Shown: piece by piece, positions 1 to 9,011 of the stretch
Layout: the number at the start of each line of letters is the position of its first letter
Position numbering within the stretch: the first letter of the stretch is position 1
Source of the DNA: Lachnospira sp. UBA4346
GTDB taxonomy: Bacteria > Bacillota > Clostridia > Lachnospirales > Lachnospiraceae
Length of the DNA: 64,000 bases
Reading direction: 5' to 3'
Assembly: GCA_002394205.1 (NCBI GenBank)
Contig: DGTC01000055.1
Span: 1 to 64,000 of the forward strand
The notes under the pieces: generated by a model
Databases searched by the model: none
What the model was told of the DNA's origin: nothing
What the model saw: only the letters and a program-made list of their open reading frames with translations
Made by a program: the position numbers and the translations under genes

Positions 1-1582
1 CAACACCTGTTGCGAAGTATCTCTTCACATCTCTGTCATGAAGAGCCATCTGGATACGCTCGTAAGAGTACTTGTCATGCATATAGTGGATGATGTTCAA
101 TGCGTTTACATAAAGGCCTGCTAACCATTCCATCATATCATCGAACTTCTGCATAACTTCGTTATAATCAAGTGGTCCATCACCAAGAACTGGAGCGTAT
201 CTAGGTCCAACCTGGAATGGCTTACCGTCTTTTGTTAATGTGACTTCGTCGACACCACCGTTTAATGCGTATAATAATGTTTTTGCTAAGTTAGCTCTAG
301 CACCGAAGAACTGCATATCTTTACCAACTCTCATACATGAGACACAGCATGCGATACAGTAGTCATCACCCATTAATGGTCTCATTAAATCATCTGATTC
401 ATATTGGATTGATGATGTATCGATTGAGATACCAGCACAGAATTTCTTCCATTCTGTTGGTAAGTTCTTTGACCATAAAACAGTCATATTTGGCTCAGGT
501 GCTGGACCTAAGTTCTTTAATGTATGAAGCATACGGAATGAAGTCTTTGTAACTAAAGTTCTTCCATCAACACCCATACCACCGATTGATTCAGTTACCC
601 ATGTTGGGTCGCCTGAGAATAATTCGTTGTATGACTGAATTCTTGCGAACTTAACCATTCTGAACTTCATTGTCATATGATCGATTAATTCCTGAGCTTC
701 TTCTTCTGTAAGTTTTCCAGCTTCGATATCTCTCTGAATGTAGATATCAAGGAATGTAGAAATACGACCAACTGACATAGCAGCACCGTTCTGAGTCTTG
801 ATAGCTGCAAGGTAACCAAAGTATAACCACTGGCAAGCTTCCTTAGCATCCTTAGCTGGCTGTGAAATATCATAACCATAGCTTTCTGCCATCTTCTTCA
901 TACCAGCAAGTGCCTTATACTGATCTGAGATTTCTTCTCTCTGACGGATGATATCATCTGTCATTGTTCCATCACCTGTGTTAGCGTGATCCTTAGCCTT
1001 CTGTTCCATAAGGTAGTCGATACCATAAAGAGCAACTCTTCTGTAATCGCCTACGATACGTCCACGGCCATAAGTATCTGGAAGACCTGTGATGATGTGG
1101 CTGTGACGAGCAGCTCTCATCTCTGGTGTATAAGCATCAAATACACCCTGGTTATGTGTCTTATGATACTCTGTGAAAATCTTATGGAATTCAGGATTTG
1201 GTTCATAACCATACTGCTTAGCTGCTTCTTCAGCCATCTTAATACCACCGAAAGGCATGAATGCTCTCTTTAATGGCTTGTCTGTCTGAATACCAACAAC
1301 TTTTTCTAAATCCTTTAATGATTCATCTATATATCCAGGGCCATATGCTGTAAGACCTGTAACAACTTCTGTTTCACACTCTAATACGCCGCCCTTAGCT
1401 CTTTCTTCCTTCTGTAATTCCTGAAGTCTTCCCCAGAGCTTGTTTGTAGCTTCTGTAGGACCTGCAAGAAATTCTTCGTTACCATCGTAAGGCTTGTAGT
1501 TATTCTGGATGAAATCTCTAACGTTGATTTCTTCTTTCCAAAGTCTGCCTTCGAAACCGTTCCACTGTTCTTTCTCTAACAT
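1..1582 (-). CDS. pflB: Pyruvate formate-lyase (formate C-acetyltransferase), 5' part
   Basis: This glycyl-radical enzyme converts pyruvate and CoA to acetyl-CoA and formate in anaerobic fermentation. The reading frame is open from an ATG at 1582 to the left edge, giving about 527 residues of a family usually near 750. The adjacent active-site cysteines are visible in IACCVSCMRVGK, followed by QFFGARANLAK, a hallmark of true pyruvate formate-lyases rather than diol dehydratases. The glycyl-radical loop lies beyond the window. An AGGAGG ribosome-binding site lies at 1591-1596. A housekeeping-type promoter lies about 115 bases upstream. The activase gene, if adjacent, would be off the left edge. 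The identification is secure; only the C-terminus is unseen. Confidence 0.97.
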   Translation of the reverse strand, partial: MLEKEQWNGFEGRLWKEEINVRDFIQNNYKPYDGNEEFLAGPTEATNKLWGRLQELQKEERAKGGVLECETEVVTGLTAYGPGYIDESLKDLEKVVGIQTDKPLKRAFMPFGGIKMAEEAAKQYGYEPNPEFHKIFTEYHKTHNQGVFDAYTPEMRAARHSHIITGLPDTYGRGRIVGDYRRVALYGIDYLMEQKAKDHANTGDGTMTDDIIRQREEISDQYKALAGMKKMAESYGYDISQPAKDAKEACQWLYFGYLAAIKTQNGAAMSVGRISTFLDIYIQRDIEAGKLTEEEAQELIDHMTMKFRMVKFARIQSYNELFSGDPTWVTESIGGMGVDGRTLVTKTSFRMLHTLKNLGPAPEPNMTVLWSKNLPTEWKKFCAGISIDTSSIQYESDDLMRPLMGDDYCIACCVSCMRVGKDMQFFGARANLAKTLLYALNGGVDEVTLTKDGKPFQVGPRYAPVLGDGPLDYNEVMQKFDDMMEWLAGLYVNALNIIHYMHDKYSYERIQMALHDRDVKRYFATGV

Positions 1583-1697
1583 CTTGAACTTCCTCCTTGA
1601 TCGATTGTTTTGCATTTTGTACATTGTATACAATTTGTCCCTTAAAAATAAATGTCTTCCGACATTGACAATTTTGTAACAATTTCTTTACAATGAC

Positions 1698-1726
1698 ATC
1701 ATAACACCTTGATACATGAAAAGCAA
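1698..1726 (-). promoter_or_regulatory. Probable sigma-A promoter of pflB
   Basis: On the minus strand TTGCTT (1726-1721) is followed by 17 bases and TATGAT (1703-1698). The leader downstream holds an ATGTC/GACAT hairpin and a perfect 12-base palindrome ATTGTATACAAT (1623-1634) just before the ribosome-binding site. The promoter call rests on hexamer similarity and position only. Confidence 0.55.
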
Positions 1727-1780
1727 GCAACTTTTTGCAAGTATCTAATTTAATACAATCTGATGAAATCTTTTATCATT

Positions 1781-1799
1781 ATTGCCTTTTTGTGGCAAT
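1781..1799. other. Small hairpin upstream of the pflB promoter
   Basis: ATTGCC (1781-1786) and GGCAAT (1794-1799) form a 6-bp stem between the terminator at 1851-1899 and the pflB promoter. No gene lies in 1583-1905; apart from this hairpin, the promoter, leader and terminator I see nothing there. Confidence 0.3.
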
Positions 1800-1850
1800 A
1801 AATATACATCCGGCTTCTCAATATAATTCGGGTGTGAATATAAAATAAAA

Positions 1851-1899
1851 ATCTGTAGGAATGAACGACCATCTCCGGTTCCGTTTTATCCCTACAGAT
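1851..1899 (-). terminator. Terminator after the c-di-GMP protein gene
   Basis: ATCTGTAGG (1851-1859) pairs with CCTACAGAT (1891-1899), with further pairing inside the loop. In the minus direction it is followed by an interrupted T-rich tract (1840-1850). It starts a few bases beyond the stop codon at 1906. Confidence 0.75.
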
Positions 1900-1905
1900 A
1901 CTTTT

Positions 1906-4875
1906 TTATTTTTCTACTTTCATTAACAAGTCAATTAAATCCGGCGTACTTTCAAAGTCTTCAACATACTGAATCTTATACTCCGGCCTGATTGTAACCG
2001 TATAGCCATATAATTCATGAATGGCGGACAATTTATCATGGATTCTTTGTAACATTAATTGTACTTCTTCTTTTTTATGATACTGCATACAGATATTAAA
2101 ATTCGAGCTGTGTATTCTTCCACACACCGCCGTTGACTGTACCTCTGAGCGTATAACATCGCCAATGGAGCGCAACAACTTATTCATTGTATCTACTCCA
2201 TATGTATCAACAGAACGGTGATGCTGCCTAATCGTAATCCTTGCAAGTGCAAACGGCTCTCTTTTTGCCTCCCACTGATTAACATATTCTGAGAGTGTAA
2301 TTAACATTCCGTATGGATTCATCAGACCTGTAACCGCATCTGTCTTTTTTAGTTCCATTAAATTATCTTTGCCTCCCGGAATGTACTCATCCAAATCGAC
2401 AAAATAACCAATCAAACCGGTTACCTTTCCTTCATGATATACCGGTGCTTTCGTTGCCATAATGGTATGCGAAACTCCACGGACAATACACTGTCCAACG
2501 CGGTTCATCATTGTTTTTCCTTTCCGCAAAACTTCCCATTCATCACTTCTGTATGGATCATTATTAATATGCCATTGCATATCTTCATCTGTCTTTTCAA
2601 CAATTTCCGATAAATCTGCAATACCGTAGAAATTCAGGAAGTTTCGATTTGCACCGACAAACTTTCTATCTGTATCCTTCCAAAAAATATATGCCAGATT
2701 AGAATCTACAAGACTTTGCCATAATTCCATTTTAGAATCTGTATCTATCATTCCGCCAATTCCCATTGTATAAGCAACTCTTTCCATCGTATCCTGCTTC
2801 ATCAACGGTGTATCCATGACGGCAAATAATAATTTTTTATTTCCGGTTCCCGGCAATGCAATAACACGATGCACCTTCCATACATATGCTCCACTTAATT
2901 CTTTTGTACGAAACAACTCTGATATATGTCCATTTCCGCTTGCACTAATTCGTTCTATAATATCGTCAAGACAAGTCCATTCTTTATAATGCTTTTTATC
3001 TGCAAAATAAACACTTTCCTGCTCAAACATCTCCAATCCCTGTCTGACTGTCACTTTTTCCTGTTGCACGCGTCTGTCAAGAAGGCCATTATGCATAACC
3101 CTGTTTACAATATCTTTTTCCAAATCCGCAACATATAATCCATCAAACATCAGATACATCATCCGAAATACTTCTTCCATCTGATTCTGATATATCGATT
3201 CATTCTTCGCTGTCAGATTGGCTACTTCCGTCTGATATACCATCCGGTTGCCACAAGCTGCTATTTTTCTTGCACGTACACGCATTGAACGGCCTCGGAC
3301 TGAATAGTCCATTTCACAAAATGCATCCTCCGTAACTCTCATTTGAAATGCACGAAACTGCTTCGTCAACGGTGAATACGATGCATTGATATTTTCTTCA
3401 ACTTCTGCTAATGTCTTTGCGCCCGATCCGGCTAAAATATCCTTATACTGGTAATTCATAAACATCAGCTGCAATTTATCCGTATCTTCTTGATATTCAT
3501 ACAAAGCAAACGGACGGTCCGTCGTAAAATCAGTTCTTCCAATTTCATCATAGTATCTTTGCCAGCCACGTGTTTCAACCTGCATATTCTGCTTCTTACA
3601 GTTTGCAATTGCTTCCTGTAACTCCATTGGCTTACCAAAATAATACCCCTGCACCTTTTCGCAACCGATATTTTTTAGGAATTCAAATTGTTCTTTCGTC
3701 TCGACACCTTCTGCTAAAGTCTGCATACCGATTTCTTTCGCCATGGAAACCATGGACGTCAGTATGGATTTGGATTTATCCGTAAAACTGGATAAAAATT
3801 CCATATCAATTTTAATTTCATCATATTGATAATCTTTTAACAAATTGAGAGAAGAATAGCCGCTTCCAAAATCATCCATCCACACCTGATACCCTGCATT
3901 TTTGAACTTCTGTAGTTCCTCCTGTACAAAATGTGCATCCTTTACCAGCATTGACTCGGTAATCTCAATTCGAATCATGTCTCTTGGAATATCATATTGT
4001 TCCAAAACTTTTTCCACTTCATCAAAAACCGGACATACAATAAAATCAATTCTGGACAAATTAAACGATACCGGAACTGTTTCAAGTCCCTCATCGATAC
4101 ACATTCTCATTTGCCTGCAAACTTCACGCACCATATACAAATCCAGCTTATATATCAGACGGCTGCTTTCTAATGCAGGAATAAATCCGGCCGGTGAAAT
4201 CATTCCCCGTTCCGGATCCTTCCATCTTGCAAGTGCTTCCAACCCACATAATGCACCACTAATCGTTCGTACCACGGGTTGATAATATGCTTTGATATAG
4301 CCATTTTGTATTGCATGGTCAAATTCATGAATAATATAGTCGTTTGCTTCTTTCTGACGATGTATGGATTCATTATAACAACAGAAAAATTCATCGGCTA
4401 CATATCTGATGCTGTCACAGGATAATTTTGCCAAATCACATGCTGTCGATACTTTTGTTTTCCTATCATAAAAATGATAGATTCCTGCTTTAATACTCAT
4501 TCCATCACGTTCGTATGCTAACGAAAATGCATCATGTACTTTCGTTACAGCATCCATTAGATGCTCTTTATGTGTCCATACCACAAAATGATCATCTGAA
4601 AAACGGGCAACCAAATCACCCATAAAGAATCTTTCTAATATCTGAGCCATACTCTGTAATACATCATCTCCATGCTCAAAACCTTTCTTTATATTATAAG
4701 ATTTGAAATTGTGTATATCAAAGAACACAATATACTGTCCCTTAACGCTGTTTTTCAGATTATTCTCATCAATTTGCCTCTGCGTATACTCAAAGAACTC
4801 TCTCATTCCCGGCAATCCGGTAAGCCTGTCTTTTTCATAGGATTCAGTATCTTGCTTTTGAATCCGTTCTGTCAT
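1906..4875 (-). CDS. GGDEF-EAL-PAS-GGDEF protein, probable c-di-GMP phosphodiesterase
   Basis: A 989-residue soluble signalling protein with no membrane segment. The N-terminal GGDEF-like domain (about 12-170) has a degenerate signature, RFSDDHF in place of GGDEF, so cyclase activity is unlikely. The EAL domain (about 185-430) keeps the signature (LEALARW), the Asn of FNLS, the Glu of EITES, DDFGSGYSSL, the Lys of KIDMEF, the Glu of LAEGVET and the Gln of VQGYYFGKPM. It therefore looks competent to hydrolyse c-di-GMP. A poorly recognised section (430-700), a PAS-like domain (about 700-840) and a second degenerate GGDEF-like domain (850-985) follow. The frame opens with TTG at 4890, but ATG at 4875 sits eight bases from a GGGGG ribosome-binding site and is preferred. 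The gene starts about 40 bases after the cyclic-nucleotide-binding gene, so the two are probably co-transcribed. Confidence 0.9.
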   Translation of the reverse strand: MTERIQKQDTESYEKDRLTGLPGMREFFEYTQRQIDENNLKNSVKGQYIVFFDIHNFKSYNIKKGFEHGDDVLQSMAQILERFFMGDLVARFSDDHFVVWTHKEHLMDAVTKVHDAFSLAYERDGMSIKAGIYHFYDRKTKVSTACDLAKLSCDSIRYVADEFFCCYNESIHRQKEANDYIIHEFDHAIQNGYIKAYYQPVVRTISGALCGLEALARWKDPERGMISPAGFIPALESSRLIYKLDLYMVREVCRQMRMCIDEGLETVPVSFNLSRIDFIVCPVFDEVEKVLEQYDIPRDMIRIEITESMLVKDAHFVQEELQKFKNAGYQVWMDDFGSGYSSLNLLKDYQYDEIKIDMEFLSSFTDKSKSILTSMVSMAKEIGMQTLAEGVETKEQFEFLKNIGCEKVQGYYFGKPMELQEAIANCKKQNMQVETRGWQRYYDEIGRTDFTTDRPFALYEYQEDTDKLQLMFMNYQYKDILAGSGAKTLAEVEENINASYSPLTKQFRAFQMRVTEDAFCEMDYSVRGRSMRVRARKIAACGNRMVYQTEVANLTAKNESIYQNQMEEVFRMMYLMFDGLYVADLEKDIVNRVMHNGLLDRRVQQEKVTVRQGLEMFEQESVYFADKKHYKEWTCLDDIIERISASGNGHISELFRTKELSGAYVWKVHRVIALPGTGNKKLLFAVMDTPLMKQDTMERVAYTMGIGGMIDTDSKMELWQSLVDSNLAYIFWKDTDRKFVGANRNFLNFYGIADLSEIVEKTDEDMQWHINNDPYRSDEWEVLRKGKTMMNRVGQCIVRGVSHTIMATKAPVYHEGKVTGLIGYFVDLDEYIPGGKDNLMELKKTDAVTGLMNPYGMLITLSEYVNQWEAKREPFALARITIRQHHRSVDTYGVDTMNKLLRSIGDVIRSEVQSTAVCGRIHSSNFNICMQYHKKEEVQLMLQRIHDKLSAIHELYGYTVTIRPEYKIQYVEDFESTPDLIDLLMKVEK

Positions 4876-4916
4876 AACTTTTGCCCCCAAATAAACAAAT
4901 CCTTCGTAAATTCAGA

Positions 4917-6980
4917 TTACATTTCTTCATAAAATGCCAAATTATCTTCTAGAATTTTAGTAACTGTTCCTCCACGTTTTTCAATATTGCTATGGAAGCC
5001 TTTCAATTCTTTAATCTTTTTGACACGATCTCTTGAAAACTGACCGACTGCCTCTGCAAATACCGGCTGTTTTTCAAGATTCTCACGATACTTGATTGCC
5101 GCCGGACAGTAGATGTATAAAATTCGTCTTGTTACTTTATTTAATCGCAATGCACCCTTTGCCTCATATTTAATCCATGATTCATAATCTTTTACGAACA
5201 TATCTCTTGTGTTGTTTCTACAATTCTTGTACTGTGTACGAACTTTTTCTTTAACCTCTTCTGATAAATCCTTATTCTTGCGATAGAACTGAATATAATC
5301 ACAATAATCAGCAGTCAGCGAATGTTCTCTTAAATCATTCCAGTAATTCCCCTGAATGGTTCTGCACATTTCCCAACGGAATGTACCTGCAAGTGTAATC
5401 ATGACACTATTCAAATCGCCGATAAAGAATTCTGGTAAAACAAATCTTGCAGGCGTATCTCTCTTCTTTTCAGAAACCTCCTGCCACATAATACCACGGC
5501 TGCCTACATTCGGCATCAGAATTACATCCGGCAGCACCTGTTTCTGCACCATAATATTTTCAATCTTATTGTTATCATCATAATACATCTGTTCTCTATG
5601 AAATAATGAATAATCAATATCTAAAACGCTGTCAAGTGCTGCTGCAATCTTCTTCTCACTCAAGAACATTTGTTTGATTTGCTGTGTAAAACGTGTCTGT
5701 GAAAGAATCGGACAGAATACTGTTATTTCACCGCTTGTAATACGATTTGTTACACGCATCATATTCTCAATTTCAAAGCGTACTTTTGCATCCTGATCTG
5801 AAAAATATGCATTTTCTTCTGCCTTTGTAAATGGTCTGCTCTTTTTGAGTTCACGGAACTGTTCCTTGTAATCACTATCATACTCATTCTTTGACGGTTC
5901 TCTTTTGCCCTCATAAATTGCACAAAGCCATTCATAAATTGTATATACATGATAAGCAACTGTTCCTCTTTCCGGCTTAAAGTAATACAACTCAGCGAGT
6001 GTTTCTCTGTCGAACTCCCGTTCTTCCATATAACCAAAATTCAAAAACAGTTCAATTACCCTGCTAATCTGTGTATCTTTTCTCGACTTTAAGAATACTG
6101 CTTCGTATATTTTATAAAATTCTTCTGATATACGTTTTCTTAATTCACGTACCCCGTTATCTGATGATAAACGATCAGGAAGTGTTCTATAATTATCTAC
6201 AAGCATCTGGAATTTCATCGTTTCCTGTGCATCTAACTCTGCATAATCTAATATCTGTTTCAATGAATCCTTACATTCTGCATTGACAAGTGCGTAATCA
6301 AATGCAACATCTTCTGCTGCTTCTTCATTCGTCTCTTCCTGTGTTGGCACTTCTTCAACGGCTTCAAGCAGTGTGAATCCAAACACTGAAGGATTGAACT
6401 GTTCTAACACTTCACAAATCAATGAATTTACCTGCTTCACAGCCTTTGTTATCATAGAAATATGATAAGATGCAATATGATTCTGCTCACTAAATAAACC
6501 GTGGAATATTGATTTTTCCAAATTACCAATATCGCACAAATACTGACACGTATCCTTATCTACCACTGTCAGCTGCTCTGCTCTCTCATCCTGCATCTGT
6601 GCAAGCTGATGTAAAAAAGGATCAAAATACTGTGTATATACCTGATATATCTGACCGAACTGATACAGCATAGACCTGTCAATCAACTCCTGATAATTCA
6701 CACCTAAGGATCTGACACTGTCAATTTCCTCTATTCCACTGATACGGAACGATAACACCGCCATATCTGTTTCTGCATAATAATTATAAAGATACTGCTC
6801 TGCACATAAATCAATCAGACCAATCATCGAACCATTTTCCAAATTCATTCTGATATAATTGCTTCTTGCAGATGCACTGCCACTGATTACAAGATATACT
6901 TTATCAATCTTCGTCCCTGCCTCAAATAGACATTCACCCTTTTTAAAATTCAATCTTTCACAATCGCGCATACTTAGCAT
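4917..6980 (-). CDS. Long protein with N-terminal cyclic-nucleotide-binding domain
   Basis: 687 residues. Residues about 8-110 look like a Crp-type cyclic-nucleotide-binding beta barrel (FKKGECLFEAGTKIDKVYLV, then ISGSASAR). The remaining roughly 570 residues have no domain I recognise and no helix-turn-helix of the Crp type, so this is not an ordinary Crp/Fnr regulator. The body is charged and helical, with an acidic stretch near 215-235, a region rich in aromatic residues near 500-560 and a basic C-terminal end. No signal peptide or membrane segments are seen. GAGG precedes the ATG by eight bases. It lies directly upstream of the GGDEF/EAL gene, which suggests a nucleotide-sensing input to c-di-GMP turnover; that link is inference. 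Confidence 0.75.
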   Translation of the reverse strand: MLSMRDCERLNFKKGECLFEAGTKIDKVYLVISGSASARSNYIRMNLENGSMIGLIDLCAEQYLYNYYAETDMAVLSFRISGIEEIDSVRSLGVNYQELIDRSMLYQFGQIYQVYTQYFDPFLHQLAQMQDERAEQLTVVDKDTCQYLCDIGNLEKSIFHGLFSEQNHIASYHISMITKAVKQVNSLICEVLEQFNPSVFGFTLLEAVEEVPTQEETNEEAAEDVAFDYALVNAECKDSLKQILDYAELDAQETMKFQMLVDNYRTLPDRLSSDNGVRELRKRISEEFYKIYEAVFLKSRKDTQISRVIELFLNFGYMEEREFDRETLAELYYFKPERGTVAYHVYTIYEWLCAIYEGKREPSKNEYDSDYKEQFRELKKSRPFTKAEENAYFSDQDAKVRFEIENMMRVTNRITSGEITVFCPILSQTRFTQQIKQMFLSEKKIAAALDSVLDIDYSLFHREQMYYDDNNKIENIMVQKQVLPDVILMPNVGSRGIMWQEVSEKKRDTPARFVLPEFFIGDLNSVMITLAGTFRWEMCRTIQGNYWNDLREHSLTADYCDYIQFYRKNKDLSEEVKEKVRTQYKNCRNNTRDMFVKDYESWIKYEAKGALRLNKVTRRILYIYCPAAIKYRENLEKQPVFAEAVGQFSRDRVKKIKELKGFHSNIEKRGGTVTKILEDNLAFYEEM

Positions 6981-7073
6981 ACGTATAACCTCACTATTCT
7001 AAAATACAACTATTGATTTTATTGTATCATACTATTTCAAATTTCTGAATAGTTTCCAGGTATATTTTATAAT

Positions 7074-7802
7074 TTACATTCGATTTTTAATATACTGTTC
7101 TAATTTCTTCTTGTACGCCGGACCTATTTCTACATGTCCATATCCCTGTGTCAGATGAATATATCGATTCGGCATATCTACCTGACTAATATAGGTTTGA
7201 TTTACAATTGTGTGCTTGCTGCATTGAATGAAATCTTGTGAATGATATCTGCGAAGAAACTGCTCACATGTCAGATACGGTACAACATAACGTTCTTCCC
7301 TGGTATAAATTTCTAATTCTCTGTTATGACTTTCCGTATAGATAATATCCTCTGTATGAATTGCCTGATAGACTCCTTTTATTTTAAAAAAATGATGACT
7401 CTTCTCCCTGTTTGTTATTGGACACTGCAATGTTTCCTGAATCGTTTCAGCAAACTGTTTCATCACTACAGGCTTTTCAAAATATTGGTAACAATGCAGA
7501 TGACTATATGCATACTGCATCGGATCCTTGGTGTCTGATACCGCAATAACCGGTGTAAAACGATATCTGTCCTGCTGCCTTAAATATTCAACAAACTGTA
7601 ATCCATCTGTCTTACTGCTCTTTCCAATATCAAAATCAACAACAAACACATCTATATAGCAGTCCATTGCAAGGCAGATTCCCTCATGTGCCGAACGTGC
7701 TGTATATACCTGAATATCTTCATCATATTTTACTTTCCCCTCTTGTACAAATGTCTTTGTTAAAACATCTGTACTCTCCAATATCAATATGTTTTTCTTC
7801 AT
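7074..7802 (-). CDS. LytTR-family response regulator (REC-LytTR)
   Basis: A DNA-binding response regulator of the AgrA/LytR type, about 242 residues. The receiver domain (about 3-120) has the phospho-acceptor region VFVVDFDI and the conserved Lys in FEKPV. The LytTR domain (about 135-242) shows IIYTESHNRELEIYT and FIQCSKHTIVN. The frame is open back to a TTG at 7847, but ATG at 7802 with GGAG eight bases upstream starts exactly at the receiver fold (KKNILILE). No histidine kinase is adjacent, so it is an orphan here. It follows the double-XRE gene closely and is likely in the same operon. LytTR regulators often control extracellular peptides, bacteriocins or competence; the targets cannot be read from this sequence. 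Confidence 0.88.
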   Translation of the reverse strand: MKKNILILESTDVLTKTFVQEGKVKYDEDIQVYTARSAHEGICLAMDCYIDVFVVDFDIGKSSKTDGLQFVEYLRQQDRYRFTPVIAVSDTKDPMQYAYSHLHCYQYFEKPVVMKQFAETIQETLQCPITNREKSHHFFKIKGVYQAIHTEDIIYTESHNRELEIYTREERYVVPYLTCEQFLRRYHSQDFIQCSKHTIVNQTYISQVDMPNRYIHLTQGYGHVEIGPAYKKKLEQYIKNRM

Positions 7803-7853
7803 ATAACGTCTCCACTTCATCCTTCCTGTAAGTGTGGCATTATACAATTCCCC

Positions 7854-8618
7854 CTATGTATGCCCCTCTGTTTCATCTTCCTTTCGGATATGTCTTATTT
7901 GTTTTCCCGATGCCATTCTGATTAACTCAAATCCGGACTCTATACAACTGAGTAAATCTTTTTGTAAATCTTTATCAAACCGCTCCCAAATATCATTGAG
8001 GTAACTCAAATTCACCGTCAGTTCCGGCATCATAATTGAAGGAAAATATCCTAACTTGTCATATAATTCTGAAAGAACCTGTGCATCCGGCTGTGTCGTA
8101 CCTTTTTCAATCTGCCTGTACTTCTTAATTCCAACGTGCAGATTTTCAGCCATCTGTTCCTGTGTTTTTCCATCTAACTTTCTTACACTTAACCATACGG
8201 TATCTTTATCCTCATTTACCATACTATCCGTACGCATTTGTAAAAATGAAACTATCTTACGATAATCCACTTTTTCTTTTTGCGTTATTCGTAACTGTTG
8301 AATAGATATTCCCTGACGCATAACCCAGATAATATGTGCAAGCATATTTGCCTGCTGTTCTTTTTCACAACGCTGAATATATTCATTTAATATACTTTCT
8401 TTGTAATGAACGCCTGTCAGTATATAATCAATATCCACTTTCTGCTCCTGCATACGAAAAAGCGATGTATATGATACCAGCTTTTGCCCCTGCTCAATCT
8501 TGCTATAATGGCTTTGTGTAACCCCTAGAAGTTCCCCCATCTTCTTTTGGCTGACATTGTGTTTTTTCCTATATTCAGTCAATCTACGCAAACATCCATT
8601 ATAAACATCGTTATCCAT
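7854..8618 (-). CDS. Transcriptional regulator with two XRE helix-turn-helix domains
   Basis: About 254 residues. The first HTH (about 8-60) shows RKKHNVSQKKMGELLGVTQ and YSKIEQG. The second (about 135-190) shows GKTQEQMAENL and KKYRQIEKGTTQP. A helical segment joins them and a short helical tail follows. The frame begins with TTG at 8642, but the first ATG at 8618 is preferred; AGGAG lies 13 bases upstream, rather far. The LytTR gene follows closely, suggesting joint expression. A plus-strand promoter with a short transcript diverges from it (8786-8968). The dual HTH resembles regulators that bridge two half-sites; no ligand-binding domain is evident. Confidence 0.8.
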   Translation of the reverse strand: MDNDVYNGCLRRLTEYRKKHNVSQKKMGELLGVTQSHYSKIEQGQKLVSYTSLFRMQEQKVDIDYILTGVHYKESILNEYIQRCEKEQQANMLAHIIWVMRQGISIQQLRITQKEKVDYRKIVSFLQMRTDSMVNEDKDTVWLSVRKLDGKTQEQMAENLHVGIKKYRQIEKGTTQPDAQVLSELYDKLGYFPSIMMPELTVNLSYLNDIWERFDKDLQKDLLSCIESGFELIRMASGKQIRHIRKEDETEGHT

Positions 8619-8785
8619 GAATTGAACACATCTCCTAATCAAAACATATCACTACGCTTATTCTAAAGCATTTCAAGTTGCCTAAAGATATGCCATTTGT
8701 GAATATATTCCCACTTTTCAGATTCGAAATACATTTGCAATTTTTGGATATTTTGCACAATTTTTACTTTTTTATCAAAAATAAT

Positions 8786-8814
8786 TTGACAAAGTTTACA
8801 CCGTTGTGTATACT
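8786..8814 (+). promoter_or_regulatory. Near-consensus sigma-A promoter on the plus strand
   Basis: TTGACA (8786-8791), exactly 17 bases, then TATACT (8809-8814). This is the best-matching promoter I found in the window. It fires away from the XRE gene into 150 bases that end at the perfect hairpin 8910-8968, with no convincing gene between. Confidence 0.65.
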
Positions 8815-8820
8815 GTCATT

Positions 8821-8968
8821 AGTTGGTTTGTTAATGATGTCTATATATCAATCAATTAGCCATGATTTATATATGTATATCATACAACTATTATTTTTTC
8901 ATTTTTCCTAAATATATTACAAAAGGACTGTACGGTATGTCATCGTACAGTCCTTTTGTAATATATTT
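8821..8968 (+). ncRNA. Candidate short transcript (small RNA or peptide mRNA)
   Basis: The interval between the consensus promoter and the 25-bp hairpin defines a possible transcript of about 150 nt. It contains a 25-codon ORF (8834-8911) beginning MMSIYQSISHD and ending in a hydrophobic tail IIQLLFFHFS. That ORF has no ribosome-binding site and runs into the hairpin, so I favour non-coding or uncertain status. This also accounts for the 370-base gap between the XRE gene and the next gene. Confidence 0.35.
8910..8968. terminator. Perfect 25-bp inverted repeat, probable bidirectional terminator
   Basis: The arms at 8910-8934 and 8944-8968 are perfectly complementary around a 9-base loop. The GC core (GGACTGTACG) is flanked by AAAA/TTTT and an ATATATTAC extension. 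It lies 44 bases beyond the stop of the minus-strand gene ending at 9012 and could also end the plus-strand transcript from 8786. Confidence 0.7.
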
Positions 8969-9011
8969 TATGAAATTTTATAAAACCAGAATCCGAATCT
9001 TCCTGCTTCGA

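Noticed and set aside
8910..8968. The 25-bp perfect inverted repeat as a MITE or insertion-sequence end
   Set aside because: The two arms are only nine bases apart with no internal element, and no target duplication is evident. A terminator explains it better.
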